A stretch of 64,000 bases of DNA from Paractinoplanes pyxinae (lineage in GTDB: Bacteria; Actinomycetota; Actinomycetes; Mycobacteriales; Micromonosporaceae). Below are positions 35,086 to 43,579 of the stretch, in pieces. The first letter of the stretch is position 1. Every line of letters begins with the position of its first letter. The notes under the pieces are model-generated. The model had not been told where the DNA came from. It made no database searches and was given only the letters and a program-made list of their open reading frames with translations. Location: assembly GCF_026626335.1 (NCBI RefSeq), contig NZ_JAPNTZ010000018.1, forward strand, positions 62,001 through 126,000. The letters run 5' to 3'. A program made the translations under genes and the position numbers.

Positions 35086-35602
35086 ACGATCGCGTCCCGG
35101 GGCGACGCTCCTGGTAGGAGTCGATTCGCTTGTCCTATCGGGTTGCCGGCCACGCCAATGCGTACGCCGGCTGAAGCCGCGTTCGACCTGACTGCGTTGC
35201 CGGCAGCGGTCAGCGGCGCGCCACATCACTACAACGACCCAGCACGATGATCCGTCCGTTACGCCCTAGCAGACGGCTCTCTTGCCGAGCGAAAACCAGC
35301 TCTGCCCATCGGCTGTGATGTATCGCACGCTCGCAGTCCCACTCAACATTCATCCGACGATCCACGGCTGGAACTGAAGTCGCCCGGGGATGCCCGTTCG
35401 CGACCGGACGTCCCGGCAACCGCAATGCCGGCGTCTCTCCGCTTGCTTCGCCTAACTTCGTAGCGCCTCGGGACGGATGCCGAGTCGGTTGCGGCGCCGT
35501 CGGTTCGCTGTGGAGCCGCTGCAGGCGAGATCTCGCCTCCCGGGCACGGGCCCGAGCCCGGGGCGACCTGCCTCGACGATGCAACGTCTCCAGAGGCTCA
35601 GC

Positions 35603-36484
35603 TCACTCGCTGAGACGGGACTCCGCCATGCTGAGGACTTCTGTGACTCGCCGGCCGAAGTGCACGTCGCTTGCATGGCGCTCGCCCGTGTGGGCGGCCG
35701 CTAGCAACTCGTCTATAGCGCGCCGGTATGCGGGCACCATGGCGATATCAGAGCAGTCCGGCGACACGACCTTCCCGGCGTGGCCATTCAGCTGAACGCT
35801 GCGCTCGGACGCCTGCGGTGGGACAGTGTGGCTGAGCGAGCAGGTGGACATTGCGCCGGAGGTGTGGCGCAGCGTCAGGTGAACCGTGTCGCCTGGACCG
35901 CGAACGGCGCCGACATCCGACACGTCGCCGAGGATCGGCAGAAGCATCGACAACGCATGCGGGCCGACGTCCCACAGCGCGCCCTTCTCCTGCCGCCAAG
36001 GCGAGGCCGCGAACGGCGAGTCGGAGTCGGCAAACACCGACAAGAGCCAATCGGCTCGGCCGAGTAACCAGCCGCCCTCAGCTCTCCGTGCTGCCAGCCA
36101 GTCGGCCGAAACTTGGGAGAAGTGCATCGTGAAGAAAACGACCGATGCTACGCCCGCCCGGTCAACCGCCTCGGTCATCGCCCGTGCCCCCTCGACCGTC
36201 GTGGCGACGGGCTTGTCGAGCAGCAGGTGGCGGCCCGCCTGCGCAGCCCGAACCGCTAGCGGCGCTTGAATGTCGGGCGGCAGCCCGACCACGACGACGT
36301 CACAATCGGCAAGCAACGCGTCGACATCGTCGTACGCCCTTGTGCCGAAGCGCTCGGCAATCTCCTTGGCCGCCTCCGGACGGCGGCCCCACACGCCGGT
36401 GAACTCCGCATCCGGATGTGACTGGAGGGCGGGGGCTTGCGTCCGCTGCGCCCAGGGACCGGTACCGAACAGTCCGAATCTCAT
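35603..36484 (-). CDS. Gfo/Idh/MocA-family NAD(P)-dependent oxidoreductase
   Basis: The 293-residue protein has the N-terminal Rossmann motif MRFGLFGTGPWAQRTQAPAL, a typical CDVVVVGLPPDIQAPLA region and the family lysine in LLLDKPVATTVEGARAM near residue 95. A C-terminal beta-sheet domain includes WDVGPHALSMLLPILGDV. Members oxidise or reduce sugars, inositols and related polyols. ATG 36484 begins the Rossmann strand; the longer frame adds a region with no family character. It probably modifies the sugar or cyclitol part of the product. Confidence 0.85.
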   Translation of the reverse strand: MRFGLFGTGPWAQRTQAPALQSHPDAEFTGVWGRRPEAAKEIAERFGTRAYDDVDALLADCDVVVVGLPPDIQAPLAVRAAQAGRHLLLDKPVATTVEGARAMTEAVDRAGVASVVFFTMHFSQVSADWLAARRAEGGWLLGRADWLLSVFADSDSPFAASPWRQEKGALWDVGPHALSMLLPILGDVSDVGAVRGPGDTVHLTLRHTSGAMSTCSLSHTVPPQASERSVQLNGHAGKVVSPDCSDIAMVPAYRRAIDELLAAAHTGERHASDVHFGRRVTEVLSMAESRLSE

Positions 36485-36494
36485 GGCCGCGATG

Positions 36495-36692
36495 CTAAGC
36501 CACGCTGCGCTCCACCGATTCACCGCCCTCCATGTCATATATCGAGTTCGCCGCGCGGCTCACCAGCGAATCACAGTCGTATTCCGTAGCGATTCGTGGT
36601 CGATTGCGGGCCGGTCGCAGCAGACACGTCCGCACGTCGAAGATCTGCTCCAGGAGCCGCTTCGGATCATCGCTTGGTTCACCACAGGGCAT
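36495..36692 (-). CDS. Small ORF of unknown function upstream of the oxidoreductase gene
   Basis: The 65 codons from ATG 36692 (PKRLLEQIFDVRTCLLRPAR, then RIATEYDCDSLVSRAANSIY) look helical and more protein-like than other small frames in the 345-bp gap between the isocitrate-lyase-family gene and the oxidoreductase gene. It ends 11 nt before the oxidoreductase start. I recognise no family, and codon bias is only moderate. Confidence 0.3.
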   Translation of the reverse strand: MPCGEPSDDPKRLLEQIFDVRTCLLRPARNRPRIATEYDCDSLVSRAANSIYDMEGGESVERSVA

Positions 36693-36829
36693 AGCGGTAC
36701 ACAGGGCGTCCAGTGGCGGCAGACCTCGTCGTGGTGATGGCTCTTGCTGAATTCCAACCCACGACGAAGTCCGTCCGGCAGTGCGTCTCCCCTACCGAGC
36801 GCGTTATGCACCGAGCCTCGGCTACCGGC

Positions 36830-37684
36830 TCAGGCAGACTTGGGCACAGGATGGTGCCGGCTGATGTTGCGCTCGAACAGTCTGAGGGACTCCGTGACGC
36901 CGATACTGTCCGGGCCGAGTTCGGGGAGCCTGCCGTCAGCCGCCTTGAGCTCTCGGAGCGCGCCATCGATGGCTCCGTGCGCGGCGAACAAACAAGGCGT
37001 GCTATAGATGGCCAGGTCGACGCCCAGCTCATCAAGCTCCGAAAGCGACAGCCGGGGAGACTTTCCGCCGGCAATCTGGTTGAAAAGCAGCGGCTTGTCG
37101 CCTATTACGCCTTTGACCTTGCGGATCCAATCGACGCTGCGTACTCCGTCGACGAGGATAACGTCGGCATCCGTAGCAGCGAACGCCTCGGCACGCCGGA
37201 GGATCTCCGCCTCGTCAGTGGCGTCGGTGCGCGCCACCACCACCAGGTCCGAGCGCGTATCAAGCACCATCTGCAGCTTGTCCAGGTACTCGGCGAGCGG
37301 CAGCACCTGCTTGCCTTCGACATGGCCGCACCGTCGGGGCCGCTTCTGATCCTCGAGAACTACCCCGGAGGCACCGCACAGCTCCAGCTGGCGAACCACA
37401 TGGCAGGCCGTCTCAGGATCCACGTAGCCGTCATCGATGTCGACCAGAAGATGCTGGTCCGGGAAGGCCACGCGCAGCCGCTGCACGAACGCGACGATGT
37501 CCGGCCATGCGATGAATCCGATGTCGGGCAGGCCATAGTGCGAGGCGGCGAAGCCGAATCCGGATACGAACATGCCGTCGTAGTGGAGAGCCGCCAGTGA
37601 AGCGGAGAGCATGTCGAACACCCCGATCAGCGGAGTGGTTGAGGTCTCGGCAATGGCAGCCTTCAGTCGCTGCGAGTGGCTCAT
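36830..37684 (-). CDS. Isocitrate lyase/PEP mutase-superfamily enzyme
   Basis: The 284-residue protein is a phosphoenolpyruvate-type TIM barrel: GVFDMLSASLAALHYDGMFV near residue 21, the metal motif LLVDIDDGYVDPE near 80, and GVVLEDQKRPRRCGH near 107. This last loop is of the lyase type (E-D-Q...K/R-C-G-H), not the E-D-K loop of PEP phosphonomutase. VVVARTDATDEAEI follows. It should cleave or form a C-C bond in a 2-hydroxy- or methylisocitrate-like acid. ATG 37684 has AAAGGG 5 nt upstream and is preferred over ATG 37711. It might provide a small acid building block. Confidence 0.8.
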   Translation of the reverse strand: MSHSQRLKAAIAETSTTPLIGVFDMLSASLAALHYDGMFVSGFGFAASHYGLPDIGFIAWPDIVAFVQRLRVAFPDQHLLVDIDDGYVDPETACHVVRQLELCGASGVVLEDQKRPRRCGHVEGKQVLPLAEYLDKLQMVLDTRSDLVVVARTDATDEAEILRRAEAFAATDADVILVDGVRSVDWIRKVKGVIGDKPLLFNQIAGGKSPRLSLSELDELGVDLAIYSTPCLFAAHGAIDGALRELKAADGRLPELGPDSIGVTESLRLFERNISRHHPVPKSA

Positions 37685-37741
37685 AGCATCCCTTTGACGT
37701 TCGTCGGACATGTCGTTTGCTGCATGCGGATCAGCTCGTTC

Positions 37742-39055
37742 CTAAGGCGGGCCGGACAGGAGTGGTCCTGAGGAATTTCGTTTTTCACTTTCGAGAGGCT
37801 CGTAGCCCGGTTCCGTCGAGTCCGAGACAGCCTCCGTAACAGGTCCTGGGAGGAGCGCTCGCCTGATCTGAGGCAGCAGCGCAATACCTATGTGGACTGC
37901 CGCGTGAAGGGCCGCGACGGCAAGCAGCGCATTATGCATACCTGCGTGTTGGATCCACAGACCGAGCACCAGAAACCCCAGGGGGGCGAAGGCAAGCGAC
38001 CCCAGCCAGTCGTAGGAACTGACGCGCGACAGCATGTGCGAGTCAACGCGCTCCTGCAGCGTGGTCTCCCATAAGGTGTCACCGACGTTCAGCGCGGCCG
38101 CGGAGAGTATTGCTGCTGCGAGCAAAACGATGAGGCTCGCGTTGTACACAAGCGCCAGAACGAAGGGGATGTCCAGTAGCAGGATCAAGGTGGCCAGAAG
38201 TAGCGGCCGGGCCGGCCTCCAGCGCAGCAGCAGGAAGCCGACGATGATCGCGCCGAGGCTGCGCGCCGTCAGTACTGTCGCCCAGCCCGACACACCCACC
38301 GTGCTCTCGGCCACGGTGGGACCGCCCACCATAATGGCTGGCATCATCGTCGCTTGGTAGAGGGCAAAACTCGCGACCATGAGCCAGATCCAGGGGGTTC
38401 CTGAGAAGGCGCTCCAGCCTTCGAGGAGCTCACGCCGCATGGATTCGCCGCCGGCCTGCTGAGGTCGCGTCACCTTGGGCATCAGGCGCAGAACGATGAG
38501 GGCGCAAGCGAATGCGATTCCACTCACGACATATGCCCACCCCGGATTCGCCACCGCCACTACGATTCCGGCCAGCGAGGGACCTGCAATCGCGCTGGAG
38601 TTCCGCGCCAGTCGCACCAGCGAGTTCGCCTGTAGCAACGAGTCTTTCGGGGCGACATCGAGCACAATGCCCGTGAGCGTAGGCAGCACGAAGGCAAGGG
38701 CGGCACCGTAGGCCGTCTGCAGGACGATCAGGGTCCAGACACCTGCTCCGCCCCCGAGCAGGATCCCCCCGCCTACAGCTTGGCAACAGGTCAAGAAAAG
38801 TGTGGTCACCAGGAGCACTGTGCGCCGCGAAAAACGATCCCCGGCCACACCGCCGAACAGCACGAGACCGATCCTGGGGATAACGCCCACGCCGAGTGCG
38901 ACACCGACGTCACCCGGCCCACCACCCAGCGAGAAGATCGCGAAGGGGAGGGCGACCTGCACGGTCGTGACGGCTAGTTCGACGCAGATCATTCCCAGCA
39001 GATACGCACGGAACCCCGGCGCCCGAAGCAGCTCCAGTCCGGCAGGAAGCTTCAT
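37742..39055 (-). CDS. MFS exporter
   Basis: This 437-residue, 12-helix major facilitator has the helix 2-3 loop GGVAGDRFSRRTVLL (the G-x-x-x-D-R-x-x-R-R motif A) near residue 68, and a second half with ARSLGAIIVGFLLLRW. The C-terminal tail is polar. It resembles the drug/macrolide-type exporters commonly found in antibiotic clusters. Its ATG overlaps the stop of the adenylation gene (39052-39055), so it is cotranslated with pathway enzymes. Export of, and resistance to, the product are inferred. Confidence 0.8.
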   Translation of the reverse strand: MKLPAGLELLRAPGFRAYLLGMICVELAVTTVQVALPFAIFSLGGGPGDVGVALGVGVIPRIGLVLFGGVAGDRFSRRTVLLVTTLFLTCCQAVGGGILLGGGAGVWTLIVLQTAYGAALAFVLPTLTGIVLDVAPKDSLLQANSLVRLARNSSAIAGPSLAGIVVAVANPGWAYVVSGIAFACALIVLRLMPKVTRPQQAGGESMRRELLEGWSAFSGTPWIWLMVASFALYQATMMPAIMVGGPTVAESTVGVSGWATVLTARSLGAIIVGFLLLRWRPARPLLLATLILLLDIPFVLALVYNASLIVLLAAAILSAAALNVGDTLWETTLQERVDSHMLSRVSSYDWLGSLAFAPLGFLVLGLWIQHAGMHNALLAVAALHAAVHIGIALLPQIRRALLPGPVTEAVSDSTEPGYEPLESEKRNSSGPLLSGPP

Positions 39056-40509
39056 ATGCCCGACATCTCCCGCTTGAGCCTGACCCGGTCGATCTTCCCA
39101 GCTATAGTCCGCGGCAGCTCATCCACCTGCAAGAATCGCGCCGGCCGCATGATCGGTGGCAGTCGACTGGCCAGCCACCGACGCAAATCCGAAGTGGTGA
39201 TCCCACCGAGGGGGATGACCACGAAGGCCACGAGACTGGCCCGCTCGGGCGCGTCGGTGTCGCGTAGCAAGACAACCGACTGCGACACTTCGGGATGTGA
39301 TTCGAGAACGGACTCGATCTCGCCCAGTTCGACGCGGTGGCCTCGGAGTTTGACTTGGTCATCCATTCGACCGAGGAACTCGATCGTTGCATCGTCGCGA
39401 TACTGGACACGGTCACCGGTGCGGTAACAGGTCCGTTCGCCCTGTGGGGTGATCAGGCTGATGAACCGCTCTGAAGTCAGTTCGCCCCGGTTGAGATATC
39501 CGTCCGCGAGGCCGGCGCCGTGGAGAGTGAGCTCACCTGGTCGTCCGGCTTTGGACACCACGGAGCCGTCGCTGTCCACGATGAACAGACCGCTCCCTGG
39601 CAGCGGCTGGCCCAGGGAGATCCGACCCGCATCGTGCACCAGATCGGCCGTCGCCCAGATGGTGGCCTCGGTCGGGCCGTAGACGTTCCACAGTGCGGCA
39701 CACCGATTGAGCAGCACCTGCGCGAGCGTCGACGTCATCGCCTCACCACCGCACCAGATCCGGCTGGTGGGCGATCCCTGCCAACCAACGGCGAGAGCCA
39801 GACGCCAGAAGCTCGGGGTCGCCTGTAGGACGTCCGGCCGGTGCAGGGCCACGCAGTCCATGAAGACCGACGGATCCAGTCGCGCCTCTTCGGGTGCGGC
39901 CACCACGGTGCCGCCAACATAGAGGGGCAGAAGCAGCTCGGCCATGGATATGTCGAACGAGAGCGCGGTCATCGCCAGCATGGATTCGCCAGGACGCAGG
40001 CCCGGAATCGCCGCTAGCCCGGCCAGCCGCTCCAGAAGGGCCTGGTGCGACACGACCACGCCCTTAGGTTGCCCGGTCGAGCCTGACGTATACATGACAT
40101 AAGCTATGTCCGCCATACCCGACGAGTAGCTGTCGACCTGCGTCTCTTCGACGGCTTCACAGCGGAACGTTCCGTCCTTCTCAATGCTGATCACGAGCTC
40201 CGGTCCGGCGTCCCGGAGGACCTTTGCCCGATGTGCCTGCGGGCTGTCGCTCGCCAGCGGCATGAAGGCACGACGGGCCGAAGCGGCAGCTACCACCGCG
40301 ACACATGCCCGCGCGAGATCTGGGATCTGGAACGCCACGAGCGAGCCGGCAGTGGATCGCTCGTCCAAAACCTTGGCCAGCTCTCGCGCCTGCTCCGAGA
40401 ACTCGGTGTAAGAGAGTTTCCCGGCCGCGGATTCCAGGGCGGTGTGCTCAGGCGCAGCGTCTACATGCTCGAGAACGCGCTCCCAGACCGTGCCGACGGC
40501 TGACATCAC
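39052..40509 (-). CDS. Free-standing amino acid adenylation protein
   Basis: The 485-residue stand-alone A domain has YVMYTSGSTGQPKGVVVSH (A3), LSFDISMAELLLPL (A4, with the amino-group Asp), NVYGPTEATIWAT (A5), YRTGDRVQYRD (A7), GRMDDQVKLRGHRVELGEIE (A8) and RTIAGKIDRVRLK (A10, with the catalytic Lys). Read by eye, its pocket residues are about D-I-A-S-W-G-V-I-W-K, which I cannot match to a known code. It should load an alpha-amino acid onto the PCP encoded immediately upstream, whose stop directly precedes it. Confidence 0.85.
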   Translation of the reverse strand: MMSAVGTVWERVLEHVDAAPEHTALESAAGKLSYTEFSEQARELAKVLDERSTAGSLVAFQIPDLARACVAVVAAASARRAFMPLASDSPQAHRAKVLRDAGPELVISIEKDGTFRCEAVEETQVDSYSSGMADIAYVMYTSGSTGQPKGVVVSHQALLERLAGLAAIPGLRPGESMLAMTALSFDISMAELLLPLYVGGTVVAAPEEARLDPSVFMDCVALHRPDVLQATPSFWRLALAVGWQGSPTSRIWCGGEAMTSTLAQVLLNRCAALWNVYGPTEATIWATADLVHDAGRISLGQPLPGSGLFIVDSDGSVVSKAGRPGELTLHGAGLADGYLNRGELTSERFISLITPQGERTCYRTGDRVQYRDDATIEFLGRMDDQVKLRGHRVELGEIESVLESHPEVSQSVVLLRDTDAPERASLVAFVVIPLGGITTSDLRRWLASRLPPIMRPARFLQVDELPRTIAGKIDRVRLKREMSGI

Positions 40510-40728
40510 CTAGCGGCCCGCATCGATGAGTTCGGCAACGTTCACGGGAGTGCCCGCACGGACGACATCAAGCATGGACAGCTTCACGCCGAAGTCCGAC
40601 TCGATCCTGCTGATCAGCGTCAGCGACAGAAACGAGGTTCCACCTACGTCGAAGAAACTCTCGTCCGGCGCCACGTAGTCCATCTTGACAAGCTCGGCCA
40701 TCAGGGCGGCCACGTTCTCGACGGTCAT
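40510..40728 (-). CDS. Free-standing peptidyl carrier protein
   Basis: The 72-residue carrier has the attachment motif DESFFDVGGTSFLSLTLI, with the phosphopantetheine serine in GGTS, flanked by the expected four-helix pattern. ATG 40728 has AAGGAG 6 nt upstream and overlaps the ATP-grasp stop (40725-40728). It lies between the ATP-grasp and adenylation genes and is the obvious substrate of the latter. Confidence 0.85.
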   Translation of the reverse strand: MTVENVAALMAELVKMDYVAPDESFFDVGGTSFLSLTLISRIESDFGVKLSMLDVVRAGTPVNVAELIDAGR

Positions 40729-42029
40729 TCGCACTCCTTGTACTGGTGTCGTGAAATCTGTTGGGTCCACCTGGTGTCGCAGACTCGTCGACCGTTCCGG
40801 TCGACGAGGACAAAGCGCTCGTCGAGCGTCTCCACGACTCGCCCGACGCGGCGGTGCAGCATGTCGTGGTCATCTGCCGTCAGCCACACGCGCGCGAGAG
40901 CCCCGCCGTTCTCGCCCCGCCCGTCCACGACAGCACCGTGGCTGACGAGCCGGTCAACCGAGAAGACGCCCGGCAGATCCATCAACTCGCGCCGGTTCGG
41001 TCCCGCTTCGATGCGCAACGCGTCGACGGGTGGTTGGAACATGAGTAGTGCCACGCAGCGGCGCCAGTCCAGACGCACATCCGCTGCCCGTCCCAGGCCG
41101 GCAAGCAGCGCCATCCTGCCCATGTCGACGCCCGTGCCGGCCAGCACAAGCCGGTGTACAAATCCCCCGAGCCGGCCGTTGACTTCGATCACGTCCGGCT
41201 GCGGCACACCCTGCTTCACCTCCACGTGAAATGCCCCATGGTGTTCACCAAGGGCATCGACAGCGGCATCGGCTGTACGCAGAAGCACGGCTGCTTCGGT
41301 GTTGTCGAGATGGGTGGGGAAGATTACCCCGGCCTCCCTGTTCGCCGGTTCCCTTGGAGCGATACGGTCCGACAGGACGGAGATGAAAGGATTTCCGGAC
41401 CGGTCGCGAAACACTTCGGCGGAGTAATAATCCCCGAGGTAGGGTGCGTGCGGCGGCTGCCCCATGATGAAGGTCTCAGCGAACATCCCCGCGAAATTCT
41501 CCGGTCTGCTCCGAGACTGAAGAATCTCCCGGACATCGTTCTCGTTCCGCAGGATCCACAGTTCACGGCTGGCAACACCGTCGACGGGCTTGACCACGAC
41601 CGGGAGCCCTTCGGCGGCGATGAACCCAAGAAGACACTCCGCGCTGTGCAGACGCCGCGAACGGGTGTGTGAGACGCCGGCCATCCGGTAAAGCTGCCGC
41701 TGCACATCCTTGCGGCCCCACGTCGTTTCGCGCTCGGAGCCGACCGCGTTGAGCAAGGCGGTCAGCCGGCAGTACCGGTCGACAAACGTCTGGGCGGAAC
41801 CGGCTCCGCACCGCTCCATCGCGCGCCGGCACGCTTCGAGGTCACTGAACGGCGCTGACTCCGTACGTGCCAACGCCGAAGCGATCGGTGCGAGGGAGGC
41901 GCTTTCAGGCTCCTCCGAATTGATCAAGAAGACGAGCTCCAGCAGGCCGTCGGAGGACTTTGCGATGTCTACGGGGGCCAGGGATCCATCTGCGGCGATT
42001 GGCACCACCACCCTAGGTAAGGACGGCAT
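40725..42029 (-). CDS. ATP-grasp carboxylate-amine ligase
   Basis: The 434-residue protein has an ATP-grasp fold: the lysine strand GLPVVVKPVDGVASRELWIL near residue 157, a central FAETFIMGQPP segment, and the metal-binding end PDVIEVNGRLGGFVHRLVL, where E and N coordinate Mg2+ as in L-amino acid ligases. Such enzymes make an acyl phosphate and join it to an amine, building amide bonds outside the NRPS. ATG 42029 has GGAGG 8 nt upstream and overlaps the acyltransferase gene by 17 nt. It probably forms one amide link of the final peptide. Confidence 0.8.
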   Translation of the reverse strand: MPSLPRVVVPIAADGSLAPVDIAKSSDGLLELVFLINSEEPESASLAPIASALARTESAPFSDLEACRRAMERCGAGSAQTFVDRYCRLTALLNAVGSERETTWGRKDVQRQLYRMAGVSHTRSRRLHSAECLLGFIAAEGLPVVVKPVDGVASRELWILRNENDVREILQSRSRPENFAGMFAETFIMGQPPHAPYLGDYYSAEVFRDRSGNPFISVLSDRIAPREPANREAGVIFPTHLDNTEAAVLLRTADAAVDALGEHHGAFHVEVKQGVPQPDVIEVNGRLGGFVHRLVLAGTGVDMGRMALLAGLGRAADVRLDWRRCVALLMFQPPVDALRIEAGPNRRELMDLPGVFSVDRLVSHGAVVDGRGENGGALARVWLTADDHDMLHRRVGRVVETLDERFVLVDRNGRRVCDTRWTQQISRHQYKECE

Positions 42030-43065
42030 CCGCCTGCCTCCTCGTCTTGTCGGGGAGGAGTACACCACCGGAGAGTTCGCTGAAACTGGCGCCGCGTGAC
42101 GACTTAGGAGTCTCGGCAGCAAGTCCAGCGCGCACGCAGCGCAGCCCATGCTCGGCGGCGAAGGCGAGCGGCTGGTGGAACAGCAGGCTCGCGTACGCGG
42201 CCATGCGCTCGGGTCCGTCGTGGCCGGAGAGACCCACTTCGTACAGCTCCAACTCGCCCGACCATACGAGGGCGGTCAATACACCGCGGGTCGTCGCGGA
42301 TTCCAGAGTGAACGTGACGACTTCCACTCCGTCGCAGTGATTCCACTGGTCGTGTCGCATGCGAACGAACTCGGGGTGGTCCTTCTGTCCCTTGGTCACG
42401 TTGTGCGTCGCGATCAGGTCGAGTACCTCACCACTCGACTCCGCCCAGCGCTCGACGCCGGTCCGGAAGCCGTATTTGGCGATGTTCCGCCGATCTCGCC
42501 GAAGGACTCCTCGTACCCGGCTGCGGAGCCGGCCCTCACGATCTGATAGGTGCGTGTCGTTGAACCTTGCCTCTTTCCCGAGGTACGTCCACGAGGTCAT
42601 GCCTGCGGTCGCGTCGGAGATCGCCGCACGGGCATCCGCGTAGAAATAGGGGAAAGCCAGAAACCGCTCTTCGGTCACGGCAAGGGCGGCGATACGCACC
42701 AGCAACTGTTTGACTTGCTCAGGCGCCGAACCAGGGCCGACGCGAAGCCCGGTGCGAAGGTCGGCACAACCCGCGACGAGCATGACGCGGTCGGGCGAAC
42801 TGTCAAAGGGGCCGCCCGGGATGCCCCAGGTACCAGGGTCGTACACCGGATCGACCCAGGCTCGGCCCCGGCAGGTGAACAGCGGTATCACAGCGTTCAG
42901 TTGCCCTGTACGCCATGCCCGCGCGAATCGGACACGCCATCGACGATCTTCTTCGATCTGCAGCATCCGCTGGTAGCTGCCCGCGGCGCCGGCTGACCGG
43001 TCGAGGGCGTCGAATGTGACCGGGTCCAGATCGGCGATGCTGTCGACGATGTCGAGATCGGTCAT
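42013..43065 (-). CDS. FemX/GNAT-fold acyltransferase
   Basis: The 350-residue protein has a double-GNAT layout. The second half contains a basic loop DREGRLRSRVRGVLRRDRRN near residue 175 and strands VEVVTFTLESATTRGVLTAL and ELELYEVGLSG, as in the FemX/Acetyltransf_6 family. FemX relatives move aminoacyl groups from aminoacyl-tRNA; in uridyl-peptide antibiotic clusters a FemX-like enzyme adds alanine this way. Plain acetyl transfer is the alternative. ATG 43065 is preceded by GGAAGGA; an upstream in-frame extension has no coding character. Confidence 0.65.
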   Translation of the reverse strand: MTDLDIVDSIADLDPVTFDALDRSAGAAGSYQRMLQIEEDRRWRVRFARAWRTGQLNAVIPLFTCRGRAWVDPVYDPGTWGIPGGPFDSSPDRVMLVAGCADLRTGLRVGPGSAPEQVKQLLVRIAALAVTEERFLAFPYFYADARAAISDATAGMTSWTYLGKEARFNDTHLSDREGRLRSRVRGVLRRDRRNIAKYGFRTGVERWAESSGEVLDLIATHNVTKGQKDHPEFVRMRHDQWNHCDGVEVVTFTLESATTRGVLTALVWSGELELYEVGLSGHDGPERMAAYASLLFHQPLAFAAEHGLRCVRAGLAAETPKSSRGASFSELSGGVLLPDKTRRQADAVLT

Positions 43066-43072
43066 GACGGCG

Positions 43073-43366
43073 TCAGTCCTTCCCGTCGAGGACGAGATCC
43101 GCCGGCAATGAATCAGCCATGAGCCGGTCCTCGGCGTCGATGGACGCACCTGTGGCGGAGTCCCCGGGCCCACAACGAGGTGAAGTTCCACCCCCGTCCC
43201 GAAGGATCTCCTTCGTCACCGCGGGACAGCCGTGCTTGCTCAAGAGCCGGCGCAACTCGCCGTGTTCGAGCTCGGTCAGCTCGCTGCGCGGCGTGCGGCC
43301 TGAAGGCGGCGCGAGCCCGACCGCGTTGCGACGTGCATCCTCGGAGTGCTTCGATGGGCAGGGCAC
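43073..43366 (-). CDS. Small unknown protein upstream of the acyltransferase gene
   Basis: GTG 43366 has GGGAGG 8 nt upstream and gives 97 codons ending 7 nt before the FemX-like start. The middle is charged and helical (SELTELEHGELRRLLSKHG) and the end is Asp/Ser-rich (RLMADSLPADLVLDGKD). I recognise no domain; it is not an MbtH protein or a carrier. Its tight position and its ribosome site argue for expression; its composition leaves doubt. Confidence 0.4.
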   Translation of the reverse strand: MPCPSKHSEDARRNAVGLAPPSGRTPRSELTELEHGELRRLLSKHGCPAVTKEILRDGGGTSPRCGPGDSATGASIDAEDRLMADSLPADLVLDGKD

Positions 43367-43579
43367 CCGGGTATTCCTCCCTCGGACCGGTGTTTCGCTT
43401 TCAATGTCCTGCGCAAGATGACATCTCACGCCCTGGCTGCTCTGCGCCTCGGACATCGCCGAGGCGGCCGCCGCCGTAGGGCTACCGGCACCCACCATCC
43501 GGAGGCAGCTGGGGGAAGTACAGAAACTTCAAGCCGGTCGTCAATCCGGCTTTGACCGGTTCCGGCCTCGGCTCGCCTC

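Noticed and set aside
36830..37684. Phosphonate pathway suggested by PEP-mutase similarity
   Set aside because: The loop is E-D-Q...R-C-G-H as in C-C lyases, not the PEP-mutase type, and no phosphonopyruvate decarboxylase or other phosphonate gene is present.
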